DNA of 64,000 bases from the NCBI GenBank assembly GCA_023105745.1, contig JALGQZ010000006.1, forward strand, positions 36,721,686 through 36,785,685. Reading direction: 5' to 3'. Source of the DNA: Austropuccinia psidii (lineage: Eukaryota > Basidiomycota > Pucciniomycetes > Pucciniales > Sphaerophragmiaceae). Each line of letters starts with the position of its first letter. Within the stretch, counting starts at the first letter, position 1. Both the position numbers and the translations under genes were made by a program. The notes beneath the pieces are model-generated. The model worked only from the letters and a program-made list of their open reading frames with translations. It ran no database searches and had not been told where the DNA came from. Of the stretch, positions 38,716 to 52,200 are shown one piece after another.

Positions 38716-39353
38716 TTATATTAATTAACTCATAATTTATTTTCATTATTTTATTCATTCTTTTTATAATTCTGATTCACTAATTTAATTGAAATTATGA
38801 CTATTTAATGTTTTATGAACTTTATGATCTTTTGTCACCTCTCAATTTTTCTCATTCATTCTTAATTTTGAAAATTGATAGCTGACCCAATTATATTTTT
38901 GTTTCTCTTTTTTAAATATTATCTGAAATCTTCAAATTTTAATTCATTCATAATTCAGGCATAGTCTCATTTTTCATTTGATTTTTCAAATTGGTCATCA
39001 AGATTTTTCAGACACACTCTTCATATCAAGATTCATTTTGAATTATTCTTCAAGAATTTTTGATTTTAAGGAAGATTTCACTTGAACTGAATTGATTGAT
39101 TGATTTGACCTATAATTGATATTGACTTCAAGAAACTTGATTGACCTGAAGATTTCATTGATTTTGCTGATCATTTTGACTGATTTGACATATTGATTCA
39201 ATGATTTCAAGTTTTCATTTGATATTTAATTGATTGATTTACCTGAAGATTTTTTATTTGATTCATTGAATTTCCTCAAGATTTTATTGTTGATTTTTGA
39301 CTTCAAGCAAATTCTGACTTTATTTATTTATTTTAAATTTTACTCCTGAAATC
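38716..39353 (+). other. Leader of the chromovirus
   Basis: About 640 bp of T-rich, GATT-rich sequence between the 5' LTR and the first gag ATG. It should hold the primer binding site, but I see no clear tRNA match right after the LTR. Many repeated TTGATT and TGATTT words are present. Confidence 0.5.
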
Positions 39354-40661
39354 ATGCCCATTCAACATTCACCTCCTGCAAGACAGACCAGAGCTCAAGC
39401 TGTTCTTACTCCAACTCCAAGAGCTCCTCTTGATGGCACCCCAGCAGTTCCTCAATTGAGGGCCAAAGTGGACAGAGGACCCATTTTGGAAGGAGCAGAA
39501 CCATCCAGAAAGGAAGGAAGAGGGCCAAGAAGATCAAGTTCATTCTAAGGAGTAGTTGGAGGATTTCCAGGAACTTCAAGAACCATTTTCAGAGGTCCTG
39601 GGGAGGATGGTGAAGAGGAGGAGGAAGAGTCTGATGGTACTGAAGGTGTTCCTGCTCCAGTGGGGGCATCCCAAGGTACTGGAGGACCAACTCTAGACCA
39701 GTCTGATCAGCCTTTCTCTCATCAGTCTGAACCATTCTTATTGGCCATTATGCAGCATATGACTCAAATTATGGCCAATATTCAAGAAGCTTCAGTTTCT
39801 GAGTCATAAAGACCACCAGCCTTCAAGACTCTATTTATGAAGGCACCAGAATGCTTTGATGGGACTCAGCCCTTCAAAGTGGGAAGCTTCATTAAGTCTT
39901 GTAAATTGATCTTTCATAATGATCCAGCAAATTTCTCTCAAGACAGAAAGAAATTTCTCTATGCCACTTCATTTCTCATTGGAAGGGCTGCAAAATGGAT
40001 TGCGCTTTACCTTTCCAATCTCACCAATCAAGATCCAAATTACCTTCTCAATTCATGGAGCTTATTTGAATCTCAGCTCTTCACCTTATTTGGGGACCCA
40101 AATGAAGTCAGAAAAGCTGAAGCAGAATTAGATTCTCTAAGAATTAAAGAAGGTGGCCATGTTTCCTTATACATAGCCAATTTCAGAAGTTTGATTTCAG
40201 GAATTGGAGATTGGGGTGAAAGGGCCCTTATTCATCATTTCAGGAAGGGATTTCCATCCAGGATTTTGGATCAATTGGCACCCCATCCTTCAAGAATTGA
40301 CTCTATTCAATACTTAATGGATTTTACCCTGGAGCTTGATACCAGGTACCATGAGAGGCAAAACAAGAAGAGTCATCATCAAGAGAAGAAGCCTGAAGCC
40401 TCAAAGTCAAATTATTCTCATCCCCAAAATTCTTCAAGCTCAAGTCAAAAGAAGGAGAAGAATTTTCAGCAGAGGGACAAGCCTCATTCTTCTTTGTTGA
40501 ATAAAGACTTCAAATTAATGATTTCTGAAAAAGAAAGAAGAATCAAGTAGGGTCTATGTACCTATTGTGGTGGGAAGCATAGTCTGGAGTCCTGTTTCAA
40601 AAGGCCTCAAAACAAGCTTTCCCAACCATCAGGCAATTTTACCAGCCAGGGAAAAGCCTGA
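39354..40661 (+). pseudogene. gag: Chromovirus gag (three internal stops)
   Basis: A single frame of 436 codons from the ATG at 39354 to the TGA at 40659. The N-terminal third is rich in Pro, Gly and acidic residues (EEEEES run). The capsid-like part starts near 39837 (MKAPECFDGTQPF) and holds a retrotransposon Gag segment with HFRKGFPSRILDQL. The end has a zinc knuckle of form Cys-x2-Cys-x3-His-x4-Cys (CTYCGGKHSLESC, 40557-40595). Stops lie in frame at 39546, 39807 and 40548, the last just before the zinc knuckle; with no frameshift they are simple point changes. Gag would make the intracellular particle and bind RNA. Confidence 0.9.
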
Positions 40662-40789
40662 GTGAAGATCATGTTGTGTTCAATGGTCTTCACTGTTTTC
40701 CATACAGAGCACAATTGTGAATTCTGAATACTTGTGTCAAGAATTCCCTTAAATTCTTTGTTTTTTCTTCTCTTTCTAATGTTTTCTAC

Positions 40790-43700
40790 AGTATTATAAT
40801 TGATTCTGGTGCTACCAACTCATTTATTGCAAAGCAGTTTGCTCACAAGTATTCATTGACTACGTCAGAACTCCCAGAGAAGATTCCTCTTATCATTTTG
40901 GACTCCTCTGAGTCCCCTTCCTTATTTGTGACTCACAATACTAAATATATGGTTGAGCTTCATTCATTCCCAAGCTTTGAATGGTACTTTTTAGTCATTG
41001 ATACTCCCAAGGGAGAAGACCTCATATTGGTATTTGACTTTCTCAATAATTTTAATCCATCTATTGATTTAAGGCAGGAGCTGATTGCCTTTAATTTTGA
41101 TCATAGGGACTATTATAATCCTTCAAAATCTTCCAGTAATGACCTTTCTTCTTCCAAATCATGTGCAGCTCTGGTTGGTGATTCTAGAACACCATCTTTT
41201 CCATCTTCTGTCCATATTCCTCCCCTTAATCCCCATAAGTCATTACCATCCTCTAGAGATTAAGTCTTCAAAGAGATTCAAGATGTTGGAGAAGATAATT
41301 CTTTATCTTCACTTCATCTCTTCTTTGGGAATATGGACCTTCCTCCTTCATCTTATCATGACTCCCTGGAGGAGTTGTGGGATGAAGAGGAAGAGTCAGA
41401 AGAAGTAGAAACTGTGATGAAGGCTGTTCCCTCTGTCTATTACCAGTACTTGGATGTATTCTCCAAGGTGAAAGCAGAGAAACTTCCTCCTCACCACACC
41501 TGTGATCATCATATTGAGCTGGAGGGGTCTCTAACTCCAGTTGGGGTGATCTACTCTTTATCAAACCAAGAGTCAGATATACTCAAGGCCTACATTTCAG
41601 AGAATTTAGAGAAAGGTTTCATCCAGCCAAGATCCTCTTCAACAGGATCACCTGTCCTCTTTGTTAAAAGAAAGATGGTGGCCTTTATTTGTGTGTTGAT
41701 TACCGCAAACTCAATGCTGTTCCTAGGAAGAACAGGTATCCTGTTCCTCCTATGAATCAGCTCCTTAATGTCTTTAATGCTTCTTTTATCTTCTCCAATA
41801 TTGATCTGCGTGCGGAATATAAGCTGCTCAGAATCAAGGAGGGTGATGAACATTTGACAGCTTTTAGAACTAAATATAGCAGTTATCAGTACTTGGTTAT
41901 GCCATTTGGGCTCACCAATGCTCCTGCCTCTTTTCAAAATCTTGTCAATGATATTTTCCAAGATCTTCTTGATGGTTTTGTTGCAGTTTATTTTGATGAA
42001 ATTATGGTCTTTTAAAAATCTGAGGAAGAACATGTCACTCATTTATCCACTGTTCTTACCAGACTCAGAGCCAATAACCTCTTTTCTAAGGCTTCTAAGT
42101 GCCTATTTCATGTTACTAGTGTTGATTATCTAGGTTATGTTGTTTCTTCTGAGGGCCTCAAGATGGACCAAGAAAAAGTCCAGCAAATTCTTAATTTGCC
42201 ACCTCCAAGAAACCTCAAGGCTCTTCAATCATTCCTTGGCTTTGCCAAATTTTACCGCCATTTCATAAATAATTATTGAAAGAAAATCAGTTCACTCACC
42301 AGTTTCCTCAATAAATATTCCTGTTTCCCCCTCAATGAGGAAGCTCTTAGTAAGCTTCACCACAGCTCCAGTCCCTCTCTACCCACCATTGTAGAGACCG
42401 ATGCATCAGATTATGCCTTGGGTGCTGTACTGAGTCAGGAAAACATGCCATTGCATTTGACAGCCACAAGCTTATTCCAGAAGAGCTCAACTATGAGATT
42501 CATAACAAGGAACTCCTTGGCATAGTCTGGGATCTCAAGCACTGGAGGACTTTCCTTCTTTCCCTTTCTCCGCCTTTTGAGGTTCTCACCAATCATTATT
42601 CACTGCAATACTTCATGTCTTTGAAAGTCCTTACTCGCCATCAAGCCCGCTGGGCTGAGTTCCTCTCTGAACTTCACTTCTCACTCACTTACCTCCCTGT
42701 CTGCCTAGCTACTCTTCCGGATTCTTTGTCACTTTGGGACAACATTTATCTGGAGAGGGGGGAGGATTTCATCAGAAAGAATCCAATAAACTTTGAACAG
42801 CTCATCAAGCAGGATGAAGTCAAACTTTCAAGATATTTTGCAGTCAAGGTTGAATATTTTTCCAATTTGATTGACTCAATTCAGAAGTCTCTATGGCAAG
42901 ACTCTCAGTACAGAATTATTCCTCAAGAATTGGTAAAGGTAAATCTGTCCAAGATTATTCTCTTGATTCCTCTTCCCAACTTCTCTTATTCAAAGATTTG
43001 GTGGTGGTCCCAAATGACCCCACAAACTAACTCAGAATCCTTTAAAAGTGTCATTATTCTCCTCTAGCTGGACACCCTGGCCAAGAGAATACTCTCAAAC
43101 TTGTCAAGCAGGATTTCCACTGGTCCAGCATGACTCAATTCTTCAAGGATTATGTCTCATCCTTTCAACAGTGTTCAAAAAACAAAAATATTCATCACAA
43201 GAAGTTTGGACTCCTCAAACCTCTTCCAATTCCAAATGGTCCTTGGATTTGTCTTTCAATGAACTTTATCACTCAACTGCCACTGTCCAATTCTTTTGAT
43301 TCAATTCTGGTCATAGTGGACAGGTTCTCAAAAATGGTGGTTTTTATTCTTACAAGGTCTTCAATCACTTCACTGAATTTGGCTCATTTATTCATCAAGA
43401 ATATCTTTTCAAAGCATGCCCTTCCTTCAAGTATTGTTAGTGATATAGGTTCTCTTTTTGTTTCTTACTTTTGGACCAATCTTTTTCAGCAGCTCAAGAT
43501 TTTGAGAGATCTGTCAACTGCTTACCATCCAGAAACTAATGGACAGACAGAGAGGGTAAATAAGATACTAGAAAAGTACCTTTGGATGTATTTCAGTTAT
43601 AATCAAGATGTTTGGAACACCTGGCTCCCTCTGGCTGAATTTTCTTACAATACCTCTGACCACTCTTCAACAAAAAAACTCACTGTTTTTCACTGCTTAT

Positions 43701-44327
43701 TGAAGAGATCCACATTCTGACTCAGTTCACATTACTCAAGACACTCCTGCTGGAAAGTTATCAACAAAAGTCCAATCAGTACAGAAAGAGTCAAGAGAAA
43801 ACTTGAAGTTTTTATAAACAGGTTTAAGAGGTATGCAGATAAAAGTAGAGCAAGTCCACCTGTTTTCAATCCAGGTGACATGGTATGGCTCTCTTCCAAG
43901 AACATCAAATCAACAATACCCATCAAAAAAGCTGTCTGAAAGATGGTTGGGTTCTTTTCCAATCTTGAACAAAATCAGTACTAATGCTTACCACCTCAAG
44001 CTTCCATCTCATTGGAACTCCATCTATCCAGTCTTCCATATTTCCCTCCTTGAACCAGTCAAGACATCAACAATCCCGAATCAGCATCAAGAGCCTCCTC
44101 CTCCAATCATCATTGAAGAAGAAGAGGAATGGGAAGACTCTCAAACACTGTATTCAAAGTTCAAGAGAAGAAAATTATGGTATCTGGTAGAATGGAAAGG
44201 TTTCAGTCAAGACCCAGAACGATCCACTTGGGAACCAGCCAAAAACCTGAAGAATTGCCCTGAAATGGTCAAGTATTTCCATTCTCTATATCCTGAAAAG
44301 CCAGGCCCCAATTCTTCAAGAGCTTGA
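40790..44327 (+). pseudogene. pol: Chromovirus pol: PR-RT-RNase H-IN-chromodomain (broken)
   Basis: Protease motif IIIDSGATNSF starts at about 40793. RT follows from about 41500 with a frameshift near 41680 and the catalytic box at about 41989-42010 reading YFDEIMVF, so the second active-site Asp is Glu; a stop follows at 42013. RNase H starts with ETDASDYALGAVLSQ near 42390, then a frameshift. Integrase: zinc-finger part near 43060-43190, core from 43240 with LSMNFITQLP (first catalytic Asp is Asn), SDIGSLFVSYFW and YHPETNGQTERVN keeping the other Asp and Glu. The C-terminal domain (LSERWLGSFPIL) is followed by the chromodomain at about 44130-44290 (LWYLVEWKGF, STWEPAKNL). The start of pol is not clear; it may begin in the region after the gag stop at 40661. 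Confidence 0.9.
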
Positions 44328-45111
44328 TTTTTATGGTGCTTGGTGGGGAGAGGAATTACCAAAAGTAAGTCCCACTCCTGGTATGCACCTTTAGGGGTAT
44401 TCTACTCTTTTCTGTTATAAGCATCACCTTGGCCACTCTGTGAGCACTTTTCAATTTTGGACACAGATTTGTGGCCTGGCTTTCAATATCAAATTCCAAT
44501 CTATGGCCATTTCCAATTGGGGCAATGGACCATTCTTCTTCTTAATCCTTTTTTCCAATTAATTACTTTTCAATACATTCTTTCATCAATCTTCCTTAAT
44601 TTATGGCACTGGTGGGAGTGGCAACTATCAAAAGTAAGTTCCTCTCCTGGTGTGCACTTCCCTGAGGGGTCTAAAATCTTTCAAAACATCACCTTGGCTC
44701 CTGTGTGAGCACCTGGCATCAAATCTTGTTTTCCAGGTCCTTGGATATTTCCAATCAGCTGTCAATATCTGTGGTGAAGATTGGAATCCCCCTCAAGATT
44801 CTCTTTTGATTTATTTTTTATTTTTTCTTATTTTCAAGTTTCTTTGTTATCTTTCTTTCTTTAGATTTTCTTCCAAATTTTCTTTCTTATAATTCTTACA
44901 GCCCAATTCTTTATGCCAATTCAATTTTTCAAAATTCCCAAAGCCACATGTCAATAGAAGACCAAGTCAACCTCATCTCATATGCCAACCTTTTTAACAG
45001 TCTGAAAATTCTTTTTCAATATTCAATACCCCTGGAATCCCTACTTCCAATCTGTCTCAACAGCCTCAACAGGCTTGTACCTTATCTTGGTGCTCAGGAG
45101 CTCATCATTCA
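44328..45111 (+). other. 3' untranslated part of the chromovirus with a direct repeat
   Basis: About 780 bp between the pol stop and the polypurine tract, without a gene. Two diverged copies of a ~110-bp unit lie at about 44340-44450 and 44607-44715; both hold TGGTGGGAG-like starts, AAAAGTAAGT, CTCCTGGT(A/G)TGCAC, ATCACCTTGG and TGTGAGCAC. Confidence 0.65.
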
Positions 45112-45125
45112 AGGTAGGGGGGTAC
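45112..45125 (+). promoter_or_regulatory. Polypurine tract of the chromovirus
   Basis: AGGTAGGGGGGTAC directly abuts the TGTCACA start of the 3' LTR, the expected site and make-up of the plus-strand primer. Confidence 0.8.
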
Positions 45126-46697
45126 TGTCACAACCACAAATACTCACCCCTGCCCAATGGGTGTTGTGGCAATTCTAGCCTGAACCCAGTATATGGTCAA
45201 TTAGCCATATAACATGTTTATGGCCAATTGTACCCTCTTGGTCATATCCTGCCCTCATTGCCCTTATTGGCCAATTCTCCACCTCACCAACCCCCAGGCC
45301 ATTATCCTTGTCTTTGGGCCTGAGGGGGTCTTTTCAGTCTTCCAGGGGCCTATGGCCCCTCTAGCCACCTCCAGGGCCTTTGGATCAACCCTTTATATTG
45401 TGGGGGTTTTGGCCTAAATGGCCTTTTTGGGCCATTTAGGCCCCCGCAGTCCGTGGGACCATTAGGCCCCTTCTGGCCCAAATCCAATGAGGCCAAAAGG
45501 GGCCAAGGGGGCAGTCCATCAGCCCACAAGGCCAGTTGGATCCCAAAACCACAAGTGGGCCCATCTGAGCCAGTTTTGGCCCCAAAACCCAACCAACCCA
45601 GAAATGTCCAAAACCACCTTAGGACCTTAAATTGGCCGCATTTCAGCCCATGACCTCTGGCAACCACCAGAGGCCACCAGCTCAGCTCCAAGAAAGGACT
45701 GCCCTCATTTTCAGGGAGACATTTCCTTCCTCAATGCACCCTGTACTCAAGGATCCAGGAGTGGTGCATATATGGTATAATATACCATTATGCGCCATTT
45801 TTTCTCAGAAATCCAATGGTGACGCTTTCAGGACCAAATTAAGTGATTCAGAATCAAGTCCCCAATCCATCACCAATTTCAAAGGAGGATCTTTCAGCTA
45901 TATCAGTCTGGCAATTCCCTGGTGGCTACCAGAAGACCATTCAAGGACCCCAACCACCTGGCCCTGCAGGAGCTGGGTTGTAAATTCTCATCAGGACTAT
46001 TCTAAGGGCAATTTTTAGAGGTTATCAATCAGTTCAATCATTGTCAAGGCATCAAGTACTCAGCATTCCTTGGAAAACTCAATTGGTCTGTACTGGTAGT
46101 AATCAAGCATCCTGTATGGCCTTGGCCCATTTTGGCCAATTCATATTCCACTGTGGGAATTCAGTCACACAGTTCAATTCTCAAGATGGCCTGAACTTTA
46201 TTGGCCCAATTCAGACAATACAACAGGGTGACTCACCTTCAAGGATCAGCCTTTCAGTTTTTCACATATACTGGCCACCTTTCATCACCTGGGGACTTTT
46301 TCCCCAGTTAATTAATATATTAGATTTATCTTTATCCTTATTTTCTTTGATTTCATTAAAGTAAATACTGATAATCTTGAGTTAGTCATTTGAACCTTTC
46401 TTCTTTGCCTTTCAGTGGATATTGGTGGTCATATCCTTTACTAATTCCATTGTTCTTTCTGGAAGGTTGAAAGAGTGAATTGAGGATTCATTTGGTTGTC
46501 TCTTTGGCTTTTGGCTTTCTTATTATCTTGGCCATTGGCTTCCTTTTCTCTTTATCTTTTGGCACACTTGTCTTTACTCTTGTTCTTCCCTAAAGAAATT
46601 TATTCCTTCTTATTTCTTTATCCTTTTGGAGCGTTCCAAGTGAGTTCTTGATTCCTGAGTGCCAGGCCACTCTTGCTTCCATAAGAGCCCTGTGACA
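45126..46697 (+). repeat. Family D 3' LTR of the chromovirus
   Basis: It starts TGTCACAACC and ends CCCTGTGACA and is followed by the TSD TTACT. It is 1572 bp against 1459 bp for the 5' LTR; extra blocks lie near 45200-45245 and 45535-45620. The GGCC-rich block and the TATA-like palindrome (45763-45796) are kept. Confidence 0.93.
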
Positions 46698-46702
46698 TTA
46701 CT

Positions 46703-47772
46703 GTTCTTCATGAAGTATTTATGAATATTGAAGCTTTAAAAAACACATAAATTTATTATTTTGTTTAATAAAGAAGAAAATTTTTTGGAATTTAAGTAAA
46801 TATATATTTCTATTTTGTTTCAGAAAAAAAAAGGTGTGAATTTCCAATTTTGTGTCTAAATTTCTTCTCAAACTTTGAATTTTCCTGAGCTCTTTTTACC
46901 TAAAACCATTGTGTCTCATTCTTTATTTTTCTCATTGTTTTTATCTTTATTTTGTTTCAATTTGAGGTGAATCTTAATACTCTTTTTTTAGAAAATGATT
47001 CCAAAATACATATTTTCAAAAAAATACCTGATCTAGCCACTTTATTTCAGTTTGAAGAAATGTGCAAGATAATTATCTATTCCTATTATTCACAAGCTTA
47101 ATAAACATGTTTTAAAGTAAATTTAAAATTATTAATTGAGATAGTTTTAGAATTGAATTCAATTTGATTCATATTCTAAACTCCTATTCAAAATGGAATA
47201 ATATGGGTCAAATACAGCATATTTCTATTCATAGTATTTAATAAAATATTTTGGATCAACCTTGAGATTTGTAAGGTGTTTCTATAAAACATGTAGTCAA
47301 ATAGAACTAAAATTCTATTACTATCCTTATAAAATAAATATAATAAAGATAAGCTATTAGAACCACAAGGTTTGAGCATTTCAATTACTTAGAAATTATG
47401 AAATTATTGATTGAATGATATGATAAATTTTAACACCAAAAAGATATTATCATTTAATATTTCAAATAAAACAATTATCCTATTATCAAAGATATGTTAA
47501 CAACAAAAGTTAATATAATATCATTATTACTTGACCAGAGTAAGCTATACTGAAAATAGAGCTTTCATGTTGCAATAAAGCTTTATGGACTAAAGAAATA
47601 TTGTAAAATATTCTTTTAAAAAAATATAAATAGATATAAGTGAGAATTAGATATAAAAGAATTAATAACCTCACTATTTACAAAATTGGTTTATATAAAT
47701 TATAAGTACCAAGAATATAAAAAATCCAAAAAGAAATCAACCCACAAAATAAGAGATCAAAACCTTTATACC
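46703..47772. other. AT-rich spacer, no gene seen
   Basis: About 1.1 kb with no protein-like frame, RNA gene or recognised repeat. Confidence 0.5.
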
Positions 47773-48775
47773 ACATTGTGGGAACTCCTTTTTTGTGGGA
47801 TAAAAAATAGTCAGTACCGTGAGGGGGAATTGTTGGTGAGTTTATTTTGAACTTCAGAATTAGAGAAGAACTATTTCTGATAAGGTGTATTAGCTTCCCC
47901 TATAAGTATACTGAAAAAGATACCCTCTTTATGAGATCAAAAATTGATTATTTAATTCTGTGGCTTTTTAATTAAAGAGCTTTATTAAGCAGTATCTATC
48001 AGTCTGTTAACAAACGATCACTATGATAATAATGGTATTACTTAATTTTTTTTTTGAATAATTGATATTTGCTTGACTTCTTTTCATTGACTATATAATT
48101 CCTTTGAATTAATTTATTTAGTATTACTCCTCTTAATAATTGAGATATTTAAGGACTATTTTGAAAGATCACTACTAATAGTAATAATAATCTTGATAGA
48201 CGTTTCAAATTTTAAAGGTTAATAAATATAGATATGATAGTTTTTTGGTAAGATAATTACTAAAGTGTGGTTATGGTTGATATAAGGGCAAGATATAAAT
48301 AAATTCTAGCAATATAGTACTATGAAGATGGATACCAATATAACTCGATACTTTCATAAGGGCTATGATATAAGCTATAAGGGTAAGCTGATACTATATC
48401 CTTTCTATGAAAAAAGGTTATTGATAAATTGGATAAGATCACCAAAGATAGTATCTTCAAGCACTACTTCAAAGCTACTAATATAATGGTAAGGCTATTA
48501 AATAATATCAAACTATTTAAACAATATGAGCATATTTTGGGTGTTGGTAAACACGCGTAAGCCCTTACGTGTTTTTACAAATTTATGTCCAAAACACATA
48601 AGTGACCTTATTTTTTGAAAAAAATTCTTCAGGCTCATTTTTGAGGTTTTTTTTAATTTTTTTTTTCAATATCTTTTCTGACATTGGATGTCAAAATCCT
48701 CAAATTTTTTCAAATTTTTGTTTTTTGCCAAATTTGACAAAATGGCATATTTTTTTAAAAAAACTCATATAAACT

Positions 48776-49085
48776 CCTCCCACTTATGAATTTCATGAAT
48801 TTTTTCTTAAAAAAATGAAAGGTTCAATCTTGAAAATGAAGAACTAGAAGCCCATAATTTTGGCAATTTTTTTCTGTGGGACAAGTGAAGGCGCAAAAAG
48901 TTTTTTTTTCCAATTTGGAATACGACTATTTTTTAATAATTGATTTAAAATCTTCCTACTTATGAGCTTCCTTAATTCTTTTTCAAAATGAAGGGTTCAA
49001 TCTGGAAATTAAAGAACCAGAAGCCCATGATTTTGGGGAATTTTTTTGGTGGGACAACAAGTGAAGGCGCAAAAAGTGTTTTTTT
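48776..49085 (-). repeat. Subterminal direct repeat pair in MULE copy 1
   Basis: Two copies of a unit with TTCATTTT, a CTTCTGGTTCTT-like block, CCCAC and CACTTG(T) lie at about 48776-48900 and 48950-49085, between the gene and the terminal repeat. The same pair lies in copy 2 at 57485-57800. Confidence 0.65.
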
Positions 49086-49221
49086 TTCTTGTTTGTCATA
49101 TGACTCTTTTTGGTACAAAAGTGTCACATTTTTGAGAAAAATATAGACTGAGGTGGTATTTAAGCAATAAATAGGACTGAGGAGGGGGGTAATTGGCATA
49201 AACTGTATATACAAAAGACAA

Positions 49222-52200
49222 TCAATCTGAATCAACCTCCAAAATAGTTGGTGTTTTCTGAGGGGGGGAGGAAGATTGGAAAAATATAACATCCTGCGTT
49301 TCTTAAATCTATCAGCCCACCTCAGAGCTTTTGGTTGGGAATGAAAATCCAATTCACAGTAATGGGTGGACTGGATAAACTTTAGAAATGACTATATCCA
49401 ATGGAAAAAATGAGAACAGCTATCCAAGAAGCGGATGAAAAAGGGGGATTATCATTTAGAGGACAGAAATAAGGGAAAAAGCAGAAATATTGGACTTTTA
49501 AATAAAAGAAAACTGGTCTTTGATACTTATTTGCAATTGGATCCCCCATGTCAGGCATGGACATCCACTTGCTTTTTGGAGCCTGGCCATCTTCATGACA
49601 CTCAATTTTGTCCAAAGAAGAGGATACTGAGGGAATAAAAGTGTTCATGGCTTCATAAAGGTCTTGAGTTTTTTGAATTTATTCAGCCAAGTTGCCTCTG
49701 ACATCAGCCAATTGATCTTGAGTCTTGTAGATGTAATGGGATACTGTTCTGTAGTCACAGTTTCCATAACCCTGGACATTGATGTCCTCAAAGGTGTATT
49801 TCAATATAAGCTTGGGCAGGTCTTCTGAGCCAGTTAACTGATAAATAAGGTCAAAAATTGAATAAATATCAAAATAAACAAGAGAAATATACATTAAAAA
49901 TAATTAGAAACTCACAAAGAGCTTGGAGCATTCATCACTTGTATGATAATTGCTTTGAAAATGCTCACAGGTCAAGTCAATTGCATCATATATCTTCAAA
50001 CTGTTGGAAGGCTTGTGGGACTTTCTTTGTGAGATTTTGCTGGAAATTGCCAATCTTCTGGACCTTCTAAGGGTTACTTCTGATTTGCCATATTAATTTA
50101 ATTCAGTTGCTGAGGGTAGTGAATCTGATGAACTTATGGATTTCGATAATGGGGCCTCAGAATATTCAGAATGTTGAGAATTCTCAGAGGAGTCTACTTC
50201 CATAATTGGACAGGGTAAATTTGACTGTGATATTGATGTTGTTGTTCTTGACAATTTGGATGGGGGTCTTTCTGTTCTCTTGGATTTAATTTCAATGATA
50301 TCAAATCTTGAGGGTTCTCTTTTGTTTTTATTTTTTTTTATTCTTGGCTCCTTGAGGTATTCCATAGATATTATTGCATTCTAGTGGGTCCTCATAATAT
50401 TGATCATCCTCTTGACTCTTGGGAATTTGATCAAATGGGGCTTTTCCAGTCAAACCATCTTGAAAATGTTGAATAATTGGGCTGATTTCTGCCATTGGTC
50501 TTTGAGAAAGGTCTTCCCCAATATCTTCAAATATTCTTTTTGCTTCATTATTTCTTTCTTTTTCAACACTTTGATCATCACCTTGATAACAAGCCTGAGA
50601 AGAATATGACAAAGAAAATCAGTTAACAAGAAAAAGTAAGAATTTGAAGTTAAAAAACCCTCACAGGCAAAGTCAAATGCCACTGAGGATGGAAGTCTAA
50701 TATCTCAAGCCTTTGGAACTTGGCAAATTTGTTTTGGGTCTGATGCTTGCAAGGAATTCCTTGATAGTTGTTGTATTTTTTGGTGCATTTTTCATTGAGG
50801 AAAAATTTTGTTTTGAAATTCTCAAAGGCCATCTGAATGGCATAATAAAACACTGTGCCATTGAGAGCACAGATGTGTGGAGGAAACTTCTTGATGTGGA
50901 CAATAACTTTTTTGGGAATCTGTTTATTATTTCAATAAATTGTATTTTGAAAGCCATGTGGAGAGCCCTAACTACCTCCAGGAGAGTACCAGTGGACTTT
51001 GGAGCCAAATTTCAACCATGGCATGGGCACCTTCAACTCTTGAGGTGGAGCCCACACCCAGGTGGCAATGGTGGTTGATTCAGGCTAGCACATAAAAACT
51101 ACTCCTTTAGAGGAAGCCAGGTATCTTCCAAATATTTCAAGACTTCAGGATTTTTGATTTTATTTTGAAGCTTCTTCCATTTGTCTTGGAGAGACTTTTC
51201 AGTGTATGAATCTGTAACCTGAGAAATGAATCCCAAAGTCATTAATATAAACAATAATAAGAACAAAAGTGAAACCAAGTGAAATAAAAGAAAGATAAAA
51301 GTATATTACTTGATTCCAAAGGCCCATAAAAATTTCTAAAACAGTGCCATGACCGATTTTCTTCATGGAATGAGAAGATAAATCTTGATTAATGTGCCAA
51401 ATGCATAACATGACTTTGGAGTCTGGGAAGAGCTTCTTAAGAGAGTTTTTCAAGGCCAGATCTCTTTCAATAACAATTACTGGAGGGGGAACAAGATTTG
51501 TGTTGTTGAGGACTTGCTCTATGTATTGATTTAAAGCCCAAGTATATGAGGGTTCAGTTTCATTCTTCATCAAACAAAAGGCCCCATAGAAGGTCTTATT
51601 GGTTTAGCTGAATTCAACAATATGAAAAGTGGCATTTTGTACTTATTGGTTTTACAAGTACAATCAATAAGAATGACATGAGGAAAGCCATGAAGGAGTT
51701 TTATGGCCAGGGGGTGAGTAAAAAACAAGGAGGTGATGTGTCCCTCAGCATCCCTTGCAGAGGACCAAGCAAAATTTTCTTCTTTGAGAGTGTCAATAAG
51801 AGAATAAATGGGCCCTCTGCCTTGCAGTTTGTCTTTCTTGATTTTCTTGACTTGGTTGTAAATGTCTTTAAGGATTACAGGACCTTCAGGCTCCCTCTGG
51901 CTGCATAATTGGGCCTTAATTTTCCTGGGAATGAGAAGTGATTCAGACATTTGAGTAATTTGGGATGTTTCTTGCCCATTAAATTTCGTGAAAGCATGAT
52001 GGGCCATGACATTTTCAGTGGAATCATGGATATTTTCAGGATTTTTGACTTTAAGAGTCCAAGTGGTCTTCTTGGAATATTTTCTGGCACAAAGTCTAAG
52101 TGGACAGTCAATCTTTCTTGAAGTGACTGTTTTGGAGAAGATTTTGTTGGGATTTGGGGTCCCAGACCTGTCACAACCTATTTCAATTTGGTTGTGAGTC

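Larger units (their letters stand above)
37257..46697 (+). mobile_element. Full-length Ty3/gypsy chromovirus (inactivated)
   Basis: The 9.44-kb element has LTRs at both ends, gag, pol ending in a chromodomain, a G-rich polypurine tract, and a perfect 5-bp TSD TTACT (37252-37256 and 46698-46702). Chromoviruses are the Ty3 branch whose integrase carries a chromodomain thought to steer insertion to chromatin marks. The LTRs differ by about 113 bp in length and many substitutions, so it is not recent. Three internal stops in gag, frameshifts in pol and lost catalytic residues make it non-autonomous. Confidence 0.95.

Noticed and set aside
50093..51078. Plus-strand open frames in MULE copy 1, such as 50713-51078
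   Set aside because: They are antisense shadows of the minus-strand MULE gene, whose exons match copy 2 in order and frame.
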